From positions 1 through 64,000 of the forward strand of contig NZ_LZIS01000257.1 in NCBI RefSeq assembly GCF_001667015.1: DNA of 64,000 nucleotides. Direction: 5' to 3'. Position 1 is the first letter of the stretch, and each line of letters opens with the position of its first letter. The notes beneath the pieces were generated by a model that saw nothing but the letters and a program-made list of their open reading frames with translations, did no database searches and had not been told where the DNA came from. Positions 42,200 to 51,464 of this stretch are shown here, one piece after another. The DNA comes from Mycobacterium sp. E3198 (lineage in GTDB: Bacteria; Actinomycetota; Actinomycetes; Mycobacteriales; Mycobacteriaceae). Position numbers and translations under genes: made by a program.

Positions 42200-43606
42200 A
42201 TGAGCGATCTTGAGTCCCAATTTTCGGCCCTGAGGCGAGCTGCCGATTCGGCCGTCGCGGATGCGATCGCGCGGCTGATCGAGGACGGTGAAGATCATGA
42301 GCTCAATCGAATCAACGCCCTGGACTTTTCCAAGCGCACCGGCCTCGACGAAGAGAAGGTGATTTCCGGCTTCCTGCATGCCGCGCGGCTCGGCCTGTTC
42401 GACCTCAGCTGGAACGTGCTTTGCCCCGGTTGCAGCGGCGTCCTGGACGCGCATGCCACGCTGAAATCGCTGCGTGATGACGACTATCAATGCGGATTGT
42501 GCGCCTGCGGCTACGAGCCTTCCGTTGACGAGCAGGTCGAGGTGGCCTTCACCGTCAGCCCCAAGGTCAGGCGGATCGCCGCCCACGATCCCAACACGCT
42601 GCCGCTGTGGGACTACTACAAGCAGGTGTTCTGGAGCTCGGGCATCGATATGGGCAAGGATTCCCTTGCCGCGCTGACCGGGGAAGTGACCTTGGATGCG
42701 CTGGAGCTGCCCGCCGGGGACAAGGCGGTGCTGTCGATGCGGCTTCCGCCGCAATTCATCATCGTTTTCGAGCCGGTGACGCATTCCGCGCATTTCATCG
42801 ACGTCCAGGGCGGGCCGACCGCGGAACCTCAGCAGCTCGGGCTCATCTTCAACAAAGCGCATCCGCCGACCGGGTCCGTCACATTGCGTCCGGGCCCGTT
42901 GCGACTGGCACTCGACAACGAGTCCCCCCTGCGCACGCTGCCCACCGTCTTTGTCGCCGACGAGCTCCACCATCTGCTGGGCAAACGTCGGCCGTTCCTC
43001 ACCGCGAAACGGATGCTGTCGAACCAGACGTTCCGCGAGGTGTTCAAGGCCGACAATCTCAACATCGATCAGCGCCTGAAGATCACCTCGCTGACGTTTC
43101 TGTTCACCGACCTCAAGGGGTCCACCGCCCTTTACGAGCGGGTCGGCGACCTCGCCGCATTCGACTTGGTGCGCGCGCACTTTCGGGCGCTCCTGGAAAT
43201 CATCGCGGCCGAAAAGGGCGCCGTGGTCAAGACCATCGGGGACGCCGTGATGGCCACCTTTACCCAGCCGGACCAAGCGCTCGTCGCGGGCTTGCGGATG
43301 CGGGCCGCAATGGACAAGCTCAACGCCGAGCGCGGCAAGTCCGATCTGATCGTGAAGATCGGAATCCATGAGGGGCCTTGTCTCGCGGTGATGCTCAACG
43401 AGCGGCAGGACTATTTCGGCCAGACCGTGAATATCGCGGCGCGGGTGCAGAGCCTGTCGACCGCACAGGAGATCCACATCACCGGTCCCGTGATCGACGC
43501 CCCCGGCGTCGCCGCCATCTTGGACAAGGAGGCGATCCGGCCGATTCGGAAGGAGGCCGCGCTGCGCGGCATCGCCGACAAGATGGTGGTCTACGAGATT
43601 CCGTAA
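42200..43606 (+). CDS. Class III nucleotide cyclase with N-terminal zinc-ribbon-like region
   Basis: About 468 residues (ATG 42200; GTG 42197 in frame one codon before). The N-terminal half holds a CPGC and CGLCAC cluster (about 75-104) that looks like a zinc ribbon, then a region resembling DUF5939. The C-terminal cyclase catalytic domain starts near 290: FTDLKGST supplies the first metal Asp, KTIGDAVMATF the second, and FGQTVNIAARVQSL the transition-state Asn/Arg. All core residues for a working adenylyl or guanylyl cyclase are present. Cytosolic. The Cys cluster may sense metal or redox state. Single gene, no operon partner. Confidence 0.9.
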   Translation: MSDLESQFSALRRAADSAVADAIARLIEDGEDHELNRINALDFSKRTGLDEEKVISGFLHAARLGLFDLSWNVLCPGCSGVLDAHATLKSLRDDDYQCGLCACGYEPSVDEQVEVAFTVSPKVRRIAAHDPNTLPLWDYYKQVFWSSGIDMGKDSLAALTGEVTLDALELPAGDKAVLSMRLPPQFIIVFEPVTHSAHFIDVQGGPTAEPQQLGLIFNKAHPPTGSVTLRPGPLRLALDNESPLRTLPTVFVADELHHLLGKRRPFLTAKRMLSNQTFREVFKADNLNIDQRLKITSLTFLFTDLKGSTALYERVGDLAAFDLVRAHFRALLEIIAAEKGAVVKTIGDAVMATFTQPDQALVAGLRMRAAMDKLNAERGKSDLIVKIGIHEGPCLAVMLNERQDYFGQTVNIAARVQSLSTAQEIHITGPVIDAPGVAAILDKEAIRPIRKEAALRGIADKMVVYEIP

Positions 43607-43744
43607 CTCTGCACCGCGCGACACGCAGGAACCGTCGTCTCCGCTCCCGCTATTGACTCGACACGGTGAACCGCAAAGACCAATTTGATATCGACTGCCG
43701 CACGCTACTTCTGTTGACGAAAGTCAAATACTTAGCATCACGCG

Positions 43745-44539
43745 ATGCAGGAAGCTATTCCCCGGCGCGACGTATTGCGCTACGCCGTCGCTATGTCTGC
43801 CCTGCCGGCATTATATGCGGGATCGGCGAGCGTCGCCGTCCCCAAGGCGGCTGCCGTCCCCACCACCGCTGCCGCCACTCCCAGACTGATCGACTTCGCC
43901 ATGCGCCAAATTCCGGCGGAGCACATTCGAGCGGCCGGCTACGCCGGCGTCATCAACTACGTTTCGCTCTCGCGTCCCGGCTCGTCCATGGGCGCCAAGC
44001 CGATCACCCGCCCTTACGCCGAGCAGCTGACCGCCGCCGGGCTGGTCATCGTCAGCAACTACCAATACGGCAAGCCGGGCGGGACGGCGCCATCGGATTT
44101 CCGACGCGGGTTCGAGGGCGGCGTCGCCGACGCTCGCACCGCCTGGCAGCTGCATACCGCGGCGGGTGGCGGTCAGAGTGCGCCGATCTTCTTCAGCGTC
44201 GACGAGGACATCAACCGCGAGACCTGGAACAATCTGGCGCTCAAGTGGTTTCGCGGAATCAATTCCGTACTGGGAGTGCAGCGCACCGGTGTCTACGGCG
44301 GCATCGACGTGTGCCGGTGGGCCGCCGCCGACGGCGTTATAGGGAGTTCGCGCATCCCCGGCCACCGGTGGGCCTGGCAGACTCGGTCCTGGTCCGGCGG
44401 TCGGATCGAGCCCGCCGCGGTCCTGTATCAACGGGTGGTGAGCACGGCGTCGAATCCTGGCCCGGTAGTCGGGGGACTCGAAGTCGACGTCAACGACGTC
44501 CTCGCCGGGGATTGCGGTCAGTGGAACCTGCATCCCTGA
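43745..44539 (+). CDS. Tat-exported DUF1906 protein (Rv2525c-like)
   Basis: 264 residues. A twin-Arg signal, PRRDVLRYAVAMSALPALYAG (cleaved near ASA or AAA; shortened here), precedes a glycoside-hydrolase-like TIM-barrel of the DUF1906/Rv2525c group: FAMRQIPAEHIRAAGYAGVINYVS (shortened), IVSNYQYGKPGG, APIFFSVDEDIN, RTGVYGGIDVCRW, and a C-terminal GGLEVDVNDVLAG. Rv2525c-type proteins are exported by Tat and affect the cell wall. The catalytic Asp/Glu of the fold (FFSVDED, LEVDVN) are present. The nearby tRNA-Ala copy begins 17 bases after its stop. Confidence 0.88.
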   Translation: MQEAIPRRDVLRYAVAMSALPALYAGSASVAVPKAAAVPTTAAATPRLIDFAMRQIPAEHIRAAGYAGVINYVSLSRPGSSMGAKPITRPYAEQLTAAGLVIVSNYQYGKPGGTAPSDFRRGFEGGVADARTAWQLHTAAGGGQSAPIFFSVDEDINRETWNNLALKWFRGINSVLGVQRTGVYGGIDVCRWAAADGVIGSSRIPGHRWAWQTRSWSGGRIEPAAVLYQRVVSTASNPGPVVGGLEVDVNDVLAGDCGQWNLHP

Positions 44540-44556
44540 GAACTGCGTCAAATTTG

Positions 44557-44583
44557 TGGAGCTAAGGGGACTCGAACCCCTGA
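44557..44583 (-). repeat. att-like copy of the tRNA-Ala 3' end (27 bp)
   Basis: The 27 bases from TGGAGCTAAGGG to CCCCTGA are identical to 46885-46911, the 3' part of the tRNA-Ala gene read on the minus strand. Beyond them similarity decays (TCCCACCCTGCCAG against CCCCCACACTGCCAG). This is the layout left when an element integrates into the 3' end of a tRNA gene. Confidence 0.75.
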
Positions 44584-44632
44584 TCCCACCCTGCCAGGGC
44601 AAAGCCCCCGCGAGCCGGCCGCGTGTATCCGT

Positions 44633-44962
44633 TTGTATTACAATTTGGGGGATGTCGCGGGCGAATTGTTCGATCTGGATCTTCTCGACGAAGAGGATCC
44701 GTTCGAGATCGACGCTCAAGCCGCCCACCTGTTCAAGCACCCACGCCTGGGCATCGAGGACATCCGCGAAGTCTGGTCTTCCGACCCGATGTTCTACCCC
44801 GCCAAACCACCAGCCCACTGGCTGATGGTCGCCGAAGTGGACGGCACCGTCCTGATAGTGCCCCTCGCCCCCGCCCGCGACGGCAACCCACGACGATGTC
44901 GGCCCATCGGCTGCTATCGGGCCTCCAAACAGCTCGCCGACCAATACCGGAGAGACAGATGA
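44633..44962 (+). CDS. BrnT-like toxin
   Basis: Up to 109 residues. The start is not fixed: in-frame TTG codons lie at 44633, 44645 and 44666, and no ATG or GTG is in frame before the core. The last (FDLDLLDEEDPFEID) best fits the fold and lies after the putative promoter. DLLDEEDPFEIDAQAAHLFKHPRL, EVWSSDPMFYP, HWLMVAEVDGTVLIVPL and RPIGCYRASKQLADQYRR follow the BrnT-type RNase-fold layout. The stop overlaps the antitoxin ATG by 4 bp, toxin first, as in brnTA. Probably an mRNA interferase held by the partner. Confidence 0.6.
   Translation: MYYNLGDVAGELFDLDLLDEEDPFEIDAQAAHLFKHPRLGIEDIREVWSSDPMFYPAKPPAHWLMVAEVDGTVLIVPLAPARDGNPRRCRPIGCYRASKQLADQYRRDR
44639..44644 (+). promoter_or_regulatory. 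Possible -10 box and palindrome of the TA operon
   Basis: TACAAT (44639-44644) has the form of a -10 hexamer and overlaps the 11-bp palindrome TTGTA-T-TACAA (44633-44643), which could be the operator of the ribbon-helix-helix antitoxin. No convincing -35 box is seen. If this is the promoter, the toxin must start downstream of it. Confidence 0.35.
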
Positions 44963-45180
44963 ACCACCCCATAACCCCCGACGAAGAATACGAGTTCTAC
45001 GCGCGCCCGGAGAACCAGGAACCCCAGGGGCCAGGGCGCCGTCGGTTGAGCGCCACCGTTCCCGTTCGCTTCCCACCCGAGTTGTTGGAGCAAGTACGCG
45101 CCGCAGCGGCTGCGGACGACCGCTCCGTCTCCTCGTGGATTCGCCGCGCGGTCGAACACGAACTTCGCCACCCGGCATAA
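44959..45180 (+). CDS. Ribbon-helix-helix antitoxin
   Basis: 73 residues from ATG 44959 inside the toxin stop. An acidic, disordered N-terminus (PDEEYEFYARPENQEPQGPG) likely wraps the toxin, and the C-terminal RHH domain, RRLSATVPVRFPPELLEQVRAAA (shortened) with DRSVSSWIRRAVEHEL, binds DNA. The RHH fold, small size and order match BrnA-type antitoxins. Expected to repress its own promoter and neutralise the toxin. Confidence 0.72.
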   Translation: MNHPITPDEEYEFYARPENQEPQGPGRRRLSATVPVRFPPELLEQVRAAAAADDRSVSSWIRRAVEHELRHPA

Positions 45181-45398
45181 GTCGGGTAACCAACGACGTA
45201 CCGACCGACGGTCCTCGACGGTATCGGTTTCGAAGTCGTTGTCCGGTTATGCGGCAATCGATTTGACCGAGATCGTCCGGCAAGAACACAGCGTATGCGC
45301 TGGTTCCCGATCGATCGCGGCGAAATCGTAGCGACTCGGGACCGAGATGCGAGGTCACGTCCTTGCGGTCTCGGACAGCGTTTCATCAAGATGACTTT

Positions 45399-46637
45399 GT
45401 GACTGCCCTCGCCGATGCCGTCCTTCCGCTGATCAGGACACGCGCGGAAGTATGGCGGTGGAACGTCGCCGATGCCCAGGGAGCCCGGATGCATGAGGCC
45501 GTTACGGCCTTACGCGAAGCCGCCGATACCGAAGACCCGACCGTTGTGTTCGCCGTAACTCAGAAGGCGATCGCGTCGGCGCTCAAGGTCATCATGCGCG
45601 CCGATGACTCCAGCGGAATCATCGGTGACGCCTGCCGCGATCTGCTGGACCTTCACCCCCGGTTGGCGGAATTAGCCCGTCCTGCCACCGCCCAGTTGAT
45701 CGACTGGATGATTAAGTTCCAGTTCGAGAACGACTGTGACTACTTCACGATCGACCCGGTGGCGTACGCGCCCGCTCTCGGGGAGCGGGGCATCGCCAGG
45801 TACCGAGCGAAACTCGAGGCGATTGCAGCAAGTCTCGGCCCCCGCCCATCGGACGATCAACGATGGACAGCACCGCACGCCGGTGATTGGCTGACCCTCG
45901 ACTGGAACGCGCAGCGCCTGGCCGTTCTCGATAGAGACGTTGACGCGATCATCCGTACCCATGCCCGAGACCGGCGGGTCGCGGCGTGGCATCAGAACAC
46001 CGCCGAGGCACTGGAGGAAATCGGCCAGATCGACCTAGCGATCGACTGGGCCAAGCAGGCAACCGATTTCGACTCCGGCCACCAGTCGCGACGGGCCGCA
46101 AACTACTGGTGCGAACTCCTCGCTAGGTATAGGCCCGACAACCTCCTGGCCGCTCGGGCGGAGGTATTCCGCCGCTGGCCATCGTCGACCACGGCCGCAG
46201 ACCTCTATCAGGCCGCCGGCGCAGCGTGGCCCGACTACCGCGAAGAAGTGTTCGCGCGCCTGGCAGCAATGTCGCCGCGCGACACCGTGGTCTTTGCGCT
46301 GGCTCACCTCAAAGACGTTCCCCTCGCTTGGAACCTGGCACACAACCTTGGCCTCGATGACGACCGCACCTGGAGTGACCTCGCCAAGGCATACGAGAAA
46401 TTCGACCCTCTCGCCGTACTTCCGGTGCAGACCGCGCTGGCGGAGAGCGAGCTGGTCGAAGCCGATGCCCAGCGCTATCGAAGCGCCGCTCGACGGCTCA
46501 AGAGGATGCGCAAGCTCGCAGCTGGGTCGGATCAGGCCGCCGAGGTCGACGAGTTGATCGCCACCCTCCGCCATCGATACCACCGCCGGCCTCGACTCCA
46601 ACTGGAGTTCGATCGCGCGGGGCTGCCCTCGCACTAG
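45399..46637 (+). CDS. DUF6880-like helical repeat protein
   Basis: 412 residues from GTG 45399 (TTG 45363 gives 424). Mostly helical and TPR-like: VFAVTQKAIASALKVIMRADDSSG, IIGDACRDLLDLHPRLAELARP, EALEEIGQIDLAIDWAKQATDFD, ARRLKRMRKLAAGSDQAAEVDELIA. The DDSSG-DACRDL region and the C-terminal Arg/Lys-rich segment fit the DUF6880 family. It is cytosolic with no catalytic motif. The N-terminus may be shortened compared with homologues because the island lies tight on its left side. Function unknown. It is the largest cargo gene of the tRNA-Ala island. Confidence 0.66.
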   Translation: MTALADAVLPLIRTRAEVWRWNVADAQGARMHEAVTALREAADTEDPTVVFAVTQKAIASALKVIMRADDSSGIIGDACRDLLDLHPRLAELARPATAQLIDWMIKFQFENDCDYFTIDPVAYAPALGERGIARYRAKLEAIAASLGPRPSDDQRWTAPHAGDWLTLDWNAQRLAVLDRDVDAIIRTHARDRRVAAWHQNTAEALEEIGQIDLAIDWAKQATDFDSGHQSRRAANYWCELLARYRPDNLLAARAEVFRRWPSSTTAADLYQAAGAAWPDYREEVFARLAAMSPRDTVVFALAHLKDVPLAWNLAHNLGLDDDRTWSDLAKAYEKFDPLAVLPVQTALAESELVEADAQRYRSAARRLKRMRKLAAGSDQAAEVDELIATLRHRYHRRPRLQLEFDRAGLPSH

Positions 46638-46872
46638 CCGTTTTCGAGCGTCCATACTCACCGTTTTCGACAGGCTGATTCACCCATCCCGGCAACCGCG
46701 GGCGATACACCAATATCCAGGAAGGGATCCCGCCCAGGAACCTGGACCATGTCCCCATACCTGGAATGTGGCGACACCCCAACCGCTCGTTGTCGTCAAA
46801 AATCCACAGACGACGCGGACAGCTAACGTCAAATTAAAGAATAAGGCCTGGCCGCGATCGATTATCCATTGG

Positions 46873-46896
46873 TGGAGCTAAGGGTGGAGCTAAGGG
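46873..46896 (-). repeat. 12-bp tandem duplication at the tRNA 3' end
   Basis: TGGAGCTAAGGG occurs at 46873-46884 and again directly at 46885-46896, where the second copy is the 3' end of the tRNA gene (minus strand). Such a stutter can remain from repeated integration or excision, or from slippage. Confidence 0.7.
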
Positions 46897-46957
46897 GACT
46901 CGAACCCCTGACCCCCACACTGCCAGTGTGGTGCGCTACCAGCTGCGCCATAGCCCC
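46885..46957 (-). tRNA. tRNA-Ala (anticodon GGC)
   Basis: 73 nt. Read on the minus strand it folds as a full cloverleaf: acceptor GGGGCTA pairing with TAGCTCC, D-arm GCGCAGCTGGTAGCGC, anticodon loop with GGC (CACTGGCAGTG), T-arm AGGGGTTCGAGTCCCCT, discriminator A. Acceptor position 3:70 is a G:T wobble, the alanine identity element. The encoded 3' CCA is absent (added after transcription). The gene is the insertion point of the island to its right on the minus strand, that is toward 44557. Confidence 0.96.
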
Positions 46958-47018
46958 AAGTCGTGCCAATCGAAGCTACACCACTGGCCAGACGCGTTCA
47001 AAGTCGCTGGCCAGGCGG

Positions 47019-48647
<1,629 letters not shown>

Positions 48648-48780
48648 GGTTACCAATTCTGCCCGTGCCCGACGCGCCCCGTCGCCCCGGACTTCTCAGG
48701 TACTTCCCGGGTTCACCTTCTGGCAAGCCGACCCCCTACGCTGCTAAGCGCACCACTCTCGACTCGAAGGGAAGCCAACC

Positions 48781-49179
48781 GTGGCACACCGCGACTATCG
48801 CGAGCTGGCCGCGGTTTTCGTCGGCGGGGCGCTCGGCACCCTGGCCCGCGCGGGCCTGCAAGCCGTCGCCGTCCACGACCCGGAGCACTGGCCGTGGGCC
48901 ACCTTCATCGTCAACATCGTCGGCGCGTTTCTGGTCGGCTATTTCACCACGCGACTGCTGGAGCGGCTGCCGCTGTCGAGCTACCGCCGCCCGCTGCTCG
49001 GCACCGGACTGTGCGGCGGGTTGACCACCTTCTCGACCATGCAGGTCGAAACCGTGACCATGATCCGGCACGGGCATTGGGCAACAGCCGCGGCCTACAG
49101 CACCAGCAGCATCGTGCTGGGCTTGCTGGCCGTCCACCTGGCCACCGTTCTGGTTCGCCGGGTGAGAGTGCGCCGATGA
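48781..49179 (+). CDS. crcB: CrcB/Fluc fluoride channel, subunit 1
   Basis: 132 residues from GTG 48781. Four membrane helices with CrcB marks: FVGGALGTLARAGLQ, WATFIVNIVGAFLVGYFTTRL (shortened) and GLCGGLTTFSTMQVETVTM (the Phe-Ser-Thr track that conducts fluoride). Fluc proteins work as dual-topology dimers. Actinobacteria often have two unequal subunits. The stop overlaps the second crcB start (ATGA). I saw no fluoride riboswitch upstream. Confidence 0.93.
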   Translation: MAHRDYRELAAVFVGGALGTLARAGLQAVAVHDPEHWPWATFIVNIVGAFLVGYFTTRLLERLPLSSYRRPLLGTGLCGGLTTFSTMQVETVTMIRHGHWATAAAYSTSSIVLGLLAVHLATVLVRRVRVRR

Positions 49180-49541
49180 CGACGATCTTGGTCTGGGCCG
49201 GCGTAGCGATCGTCGGCGGCTTCGGGTCGGTCATGCGCTTTGTGATCGACGGTGCGGTGGCCCGCCGGGCGGCGCGGGCCTTCCCGTTCGGGACGCTCGC
49301 GGTGAACGTCAGCGGCGCCGTGCTGCTGGGCTTCCTCGCGGGCCTGGTGTTGAGCAAGGACGCGGCGCTGCTGGCGGGGACGGCGTTCGTCGGCGCCTAC
49401 ACCACCTTTTCCACCTGGATGCTGGAAACCCAGCGCCTCGGCGAGGAGCGCCAGACGTGGACGGCGCTGGCCAACATCGTCGTCAGCGTCGCGCTCGGGA
49501 TAGCCGCCGCGGCGCTCGGACAATGGCTCGCCCAGCGCTGA
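49176..49541 (+). CDS. crcB: CrcB/Fluc fluoride channel, subunit 2
   Basis: 121 residues, ATG inside the stop of subunit 1. VGGFGSVMRFVIDG, FPFGTLAVNVSGAVLLGFLAG and FVGAYTTFSTWMLETQRL are the family motifs. Paired opposite-topology subunits (Rv3069/Rv3070 in M. tuberculosis) probably form one heterodimeric channel that protects cytosolic enzymes from fluoride. Stop at 49541 abuts the convergent acetyltransferase gene. Confidence 0.93.
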   Translation: MTTILVWAGVAIVGGFGSVMRFVIDGAVARRAARAFPFGTLAVNVSGAVLLGFLAGLVLSKDAALLAGTAFVGAYTTFSTWMLETQRLGEERQTWTALANIVVSVALGIAAAALGQWLAQR

Positions 49542-50171
49542 TCAGGTGTCGCGAAGCTTCGGCACGTCACCGGGGTCGAGGGCCAACGCATACAAGGCCA
49601 TTCGCCGGTTCGACATGTCGTGCTCGCCGAGGAACACGCAACCGGCGCGCTCGCAGAATCGCCGTGCCGTCTTGTTGCGGTAGTCGGGATCGAACATGAT
49701 CCGCCGACACTGTGGATCCTGGCTGAGCACACTGGCCACGAAGTGGGGCAGCACATATCCGGCGATACCACGGTTCGCGAACTCTTCGTCGGCGATGGCG
49801 GCGTGGATTCCCAAGTCGTATGGGTCGGCTTCGTACCGGGTTGCGATGGAATCCTTTGCAGCCCTGTACAATTCGATGTAAGCGTGGTCCTCGCCATCTT
49901 GGCTGGCAAAAAACGGCCGCGAATAATTGCCGTCGAGTTGCGCGCGCAGGTGCCGACGCCAACGCTCGGCCGGCCAGGCGGATTCCCATGCCTCGGCGAG
50001 GGCGGGCCGGCTCATCCACTCGGCGACCATTTCGGCGTCGGCGTCGGGATCGGCGAGCCGGAAAGCGTACGGCGGGGGGACCTCCGCGACGCCCGGTGGC
50101 GGCGGCACGTTCCGCACCTCGTCGGTGATGTCGGTCAGTTCCCGCGGCAGGATCACTTCGGGTTCGCTCAT
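49542..50171 (-). CDS. MbtK-like lysine N-acyltransferase (GNAT, siderophore type)
   Basis: 209 residues from ATG 50171. The pattern PPYAFRLADPDADAEMVAEWMSRPALAEAWESAWPAERWRRHL (shortened), IELYRAAKDSIATRYEADPYDLGIH, CRRIMFDPDYRNKTARRFCERAGC and GEHDMSNRRMALYAL runs closely with MbtK (Rv1347c), which acylates the lysine of mycobactin. It keeps the His and Asp of that family. It lies beside crcB and an LLM enzyme, not beside mbt or irt genes, so it may be a paralogue with another acyl acceptor. A shadow frame continues upstream. Confidence 0.85.
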   Translation of the reverse strand: MSEPEVILPRELTDITDEVRNVPPPPGVAEVPPPYAFRLADPDADAEMVAEWMSRPALAEAWESAWPAERWRRHLRAQLDGNYSRPFFASQDGEDHAYIELYRAAKDSIATRYEADPYDLGIHAAIADEEFANRGIAGYVLPHFVASVLSQDPQCRRIMFDPDYRNKTARRFCERAGCVFLGEHDMSNRRMALYALALDPGDVPKLRDT

Positions 50172-50184
50172 GTCAACCGCCAGC

Positions 50185-51057
50185 CTACCGAGCCGCCCCC
50201 ATCCACTTGTCGGCCAGCGCGGACACCCAGTCTTCGGCGGCCCGGGGGCGGTCCGGTGGGGCCTCCACCAGGACCAGTTCATCGACACCGCACTCGGCCA
50301 GGGCCCCGATATCGCCGACGCCGGGATTGCGCAGTGCCACTGACACATTCAGCCCAGCCCGGTCACGCCCGGACTCGGCACACAGCTGGTCGAGCCTGCT
50401 CGTCTTGTCGCGCACGGCGGCCGGCCCGTCCAGGTTGAACCCGTACCAGCCGTCGCCCCATGCGACCACGCGCCGCAGCGCGGCGTCGCTGTTGCCACCG
50501 ACGACAATGGGGATGCGACGATCGCGCAGCGGCTTGGGGTTGACACGGATCGCGTCGAAGGCGACGAAATTCCCGTCGAACGAGGCGACGTCGTCGCGCC
50601 ACACCGCGCGCATGGCGGCCACGTATTCGGCGGTGCGGGACCCGCGCCGCTCGAACGGCACCCCGAGCGCGGCGAATTCCTCCCTCGACCACCCGACGCC
50701 CACGCCGAGCGTCAGGCGCCCGCCGCTCAACCGATCCAGGCTCGCGGCCTGCTTGGCCACCACCACGGGGTTGTGCTCGGGGAGCAGGAGGACGCCAGTC
50801 GCGACGCCGATCCGGGAGGACGCGGCGGCCGCGAAGCTCAGCGCGATCATCGGATCGAGCCAATCGGCTTGCGCCGGAACGGCTATGACGCCGTCGTCGG
50901 AATACGGGTATCGGGACGCGGGTCGATCCACCATGACGACGTGTTCACCCGCCCAGAGCGTCGCGAAGCCGCAGTCATCCGCGGTCGACGCGACGGCGTC
51001 GATCACGGCCCGATCAGCACCGGCCCCAATTCCCAACGCGTGCAATCCGAGGCGCAC
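50185..51057 (-). CDS. LLM-class F420-dependent oxidoreductase (Rv3072c-like)
   Basis: 290 residues of the luciferase-like monooxygenase fold: GFATLWAGEHVVM near 30, RIGVATGVLLLPEHNPVVVAKQAASLDRLSGGRLTLGVGVGWSREEF (shortened), KPLRDRRIPIVVGGNSDAALRRVVAWGDGWYG. F420-binding residues of the family are placed in the usual loops. Reaction not deducible. Thirteen bases lie between its stop and the MbtK-like start, so cotranscription is likely. Corresponds by position to Rv3072c. Confidence 0.86.
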   Translation of the reverse strand: MRLGLHALGIGAGADRAVIDAVASTADDCGFATLWAGEHVVMVDRPASRYPYSDDGVIAVPAQADWLDPMIALSFAAAASSRIGVATGVLLLPEHNPVVVAKQAASLDRLSGGRLTLGVGVGWSREEFAALGVPFERRGSRTAEYVAAMRAVWRDDVASFDGNFVAFDAIRVNPKPLRDRRIPIVVGGNSDAALRRVVAWGDGWYGFNLDGPAAVRDKTSRLDQLCAESGRDRAGLNVSVALRNPGVGDIGALAECGVDELVLVEAPPDRPRAAEDWVSALADKWMGAAR

Positions 51058-51078
51058 GGCCGAATCGTCTCACGGCGA

Positions 51079-51423
51079 TCAGCGGTTTTTGAGAAACTTC
51101 GCCAGCACCGCGGCATGACTCCCGTCGACTTCGCGGGTGGCCGTCACCAGGGTGACGACGCCGCGCCCCGCCAGCTTGCGCAGCTCCGCCAGCGCTGGGC
51201 TGTCGCGCAGTTCCTCGCGGTAGCGAGCCACGAACTGATCGAACTTTTCCGGGTCGTGGTGGTACCACTCACGAAGTTCCTTCGACGGCGCGACGTCCTT
51301 GCACCACGTGCCCACTCGCGGGTCGTCCTTGCGGAATCCCCGCGGCCAGATGCGGTCGACCAGCACGCGCTGCCCGTCGTCGGGGCCGGCGTCCTGGTAC
51401 ACCCGCGCCACGCGAATGCTCAC
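51079..51423 (-). CDS. DUF488 protein (Rv3073c-like)
   Basis: 114 residues from GTG 51423. DUF488 signatures: RVARVYQD, GQRVLVDRIWPRGFRKDDP, WCKDVAPSKELREWYHHDPEKFDQF (shortened) and GVVTLVTATREVDGSHAAVL. The family has a small alpha/beta fold with no confirmed biochemical role. It faces the HNH gene across a 49-bp gap holding an SOS box. By order it matches Rv3073c. Confidence 0.87.
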   Translation of the reverse strand: MSIRVARVYQDAGPDDGQRVLVDRIWPRGFRKDDPRVGTWCKDVAPSKELREWYHHDPEKFDQFVARYREELRDSPALAELRKLAGRGVVTLVTATREVDGSHAAVLAKFLKNR

Positions 51424-51464
51424 ACGACCAGCGTAATCAAGCCCGTCGGTGGAGTGTGTTATAT

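Larger units (their letters stand above)
44557..46911. mobile_element. Integrated island at tRNA-Ala, integrase lost
   Basis: Bounded by the 27-bp direct repeats at 44557-44583 and 46885-46911. Contents: a BrnT-like/RHH toxin-antitoxin pair and a DUF6880-like protein, none of which belong to the pgmA-neighbour genes. No integrase, excisionase or replication gene remains. About 2.3 kb. Islands inserted at tRNA genes often carry TA pairs as cargo. The right half has a run of AT-rich spacer (46800-46870). Could alternatively be an element tail trapped by recombination. Confidence 0.68.

Noticed and set aside
43712..43728. TTGAC-GAAA-GTCAA as promoter or operator before the DUF1906 gene
   Set aside because: Only 5-bp arms and no paired -10 box at proper distance; too weak to call.
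44557..44632. A second tRNA gene at the island left end
   Set aside because: Only 3' half similarity; anticodon and D-arm are absent, so it is a copy, not a tRNA.
46958..47018. CTGGCCAG repeats as a pgmA terminator
   Set aside because: Two copies of a self-palindromic 8-mer with poor stem geometry and no T run.
48657..48780. Fluoride riboswitch before crcB
   Set aside because: No recognisable conserved core or pseudoknot in this short GC-rich gap.
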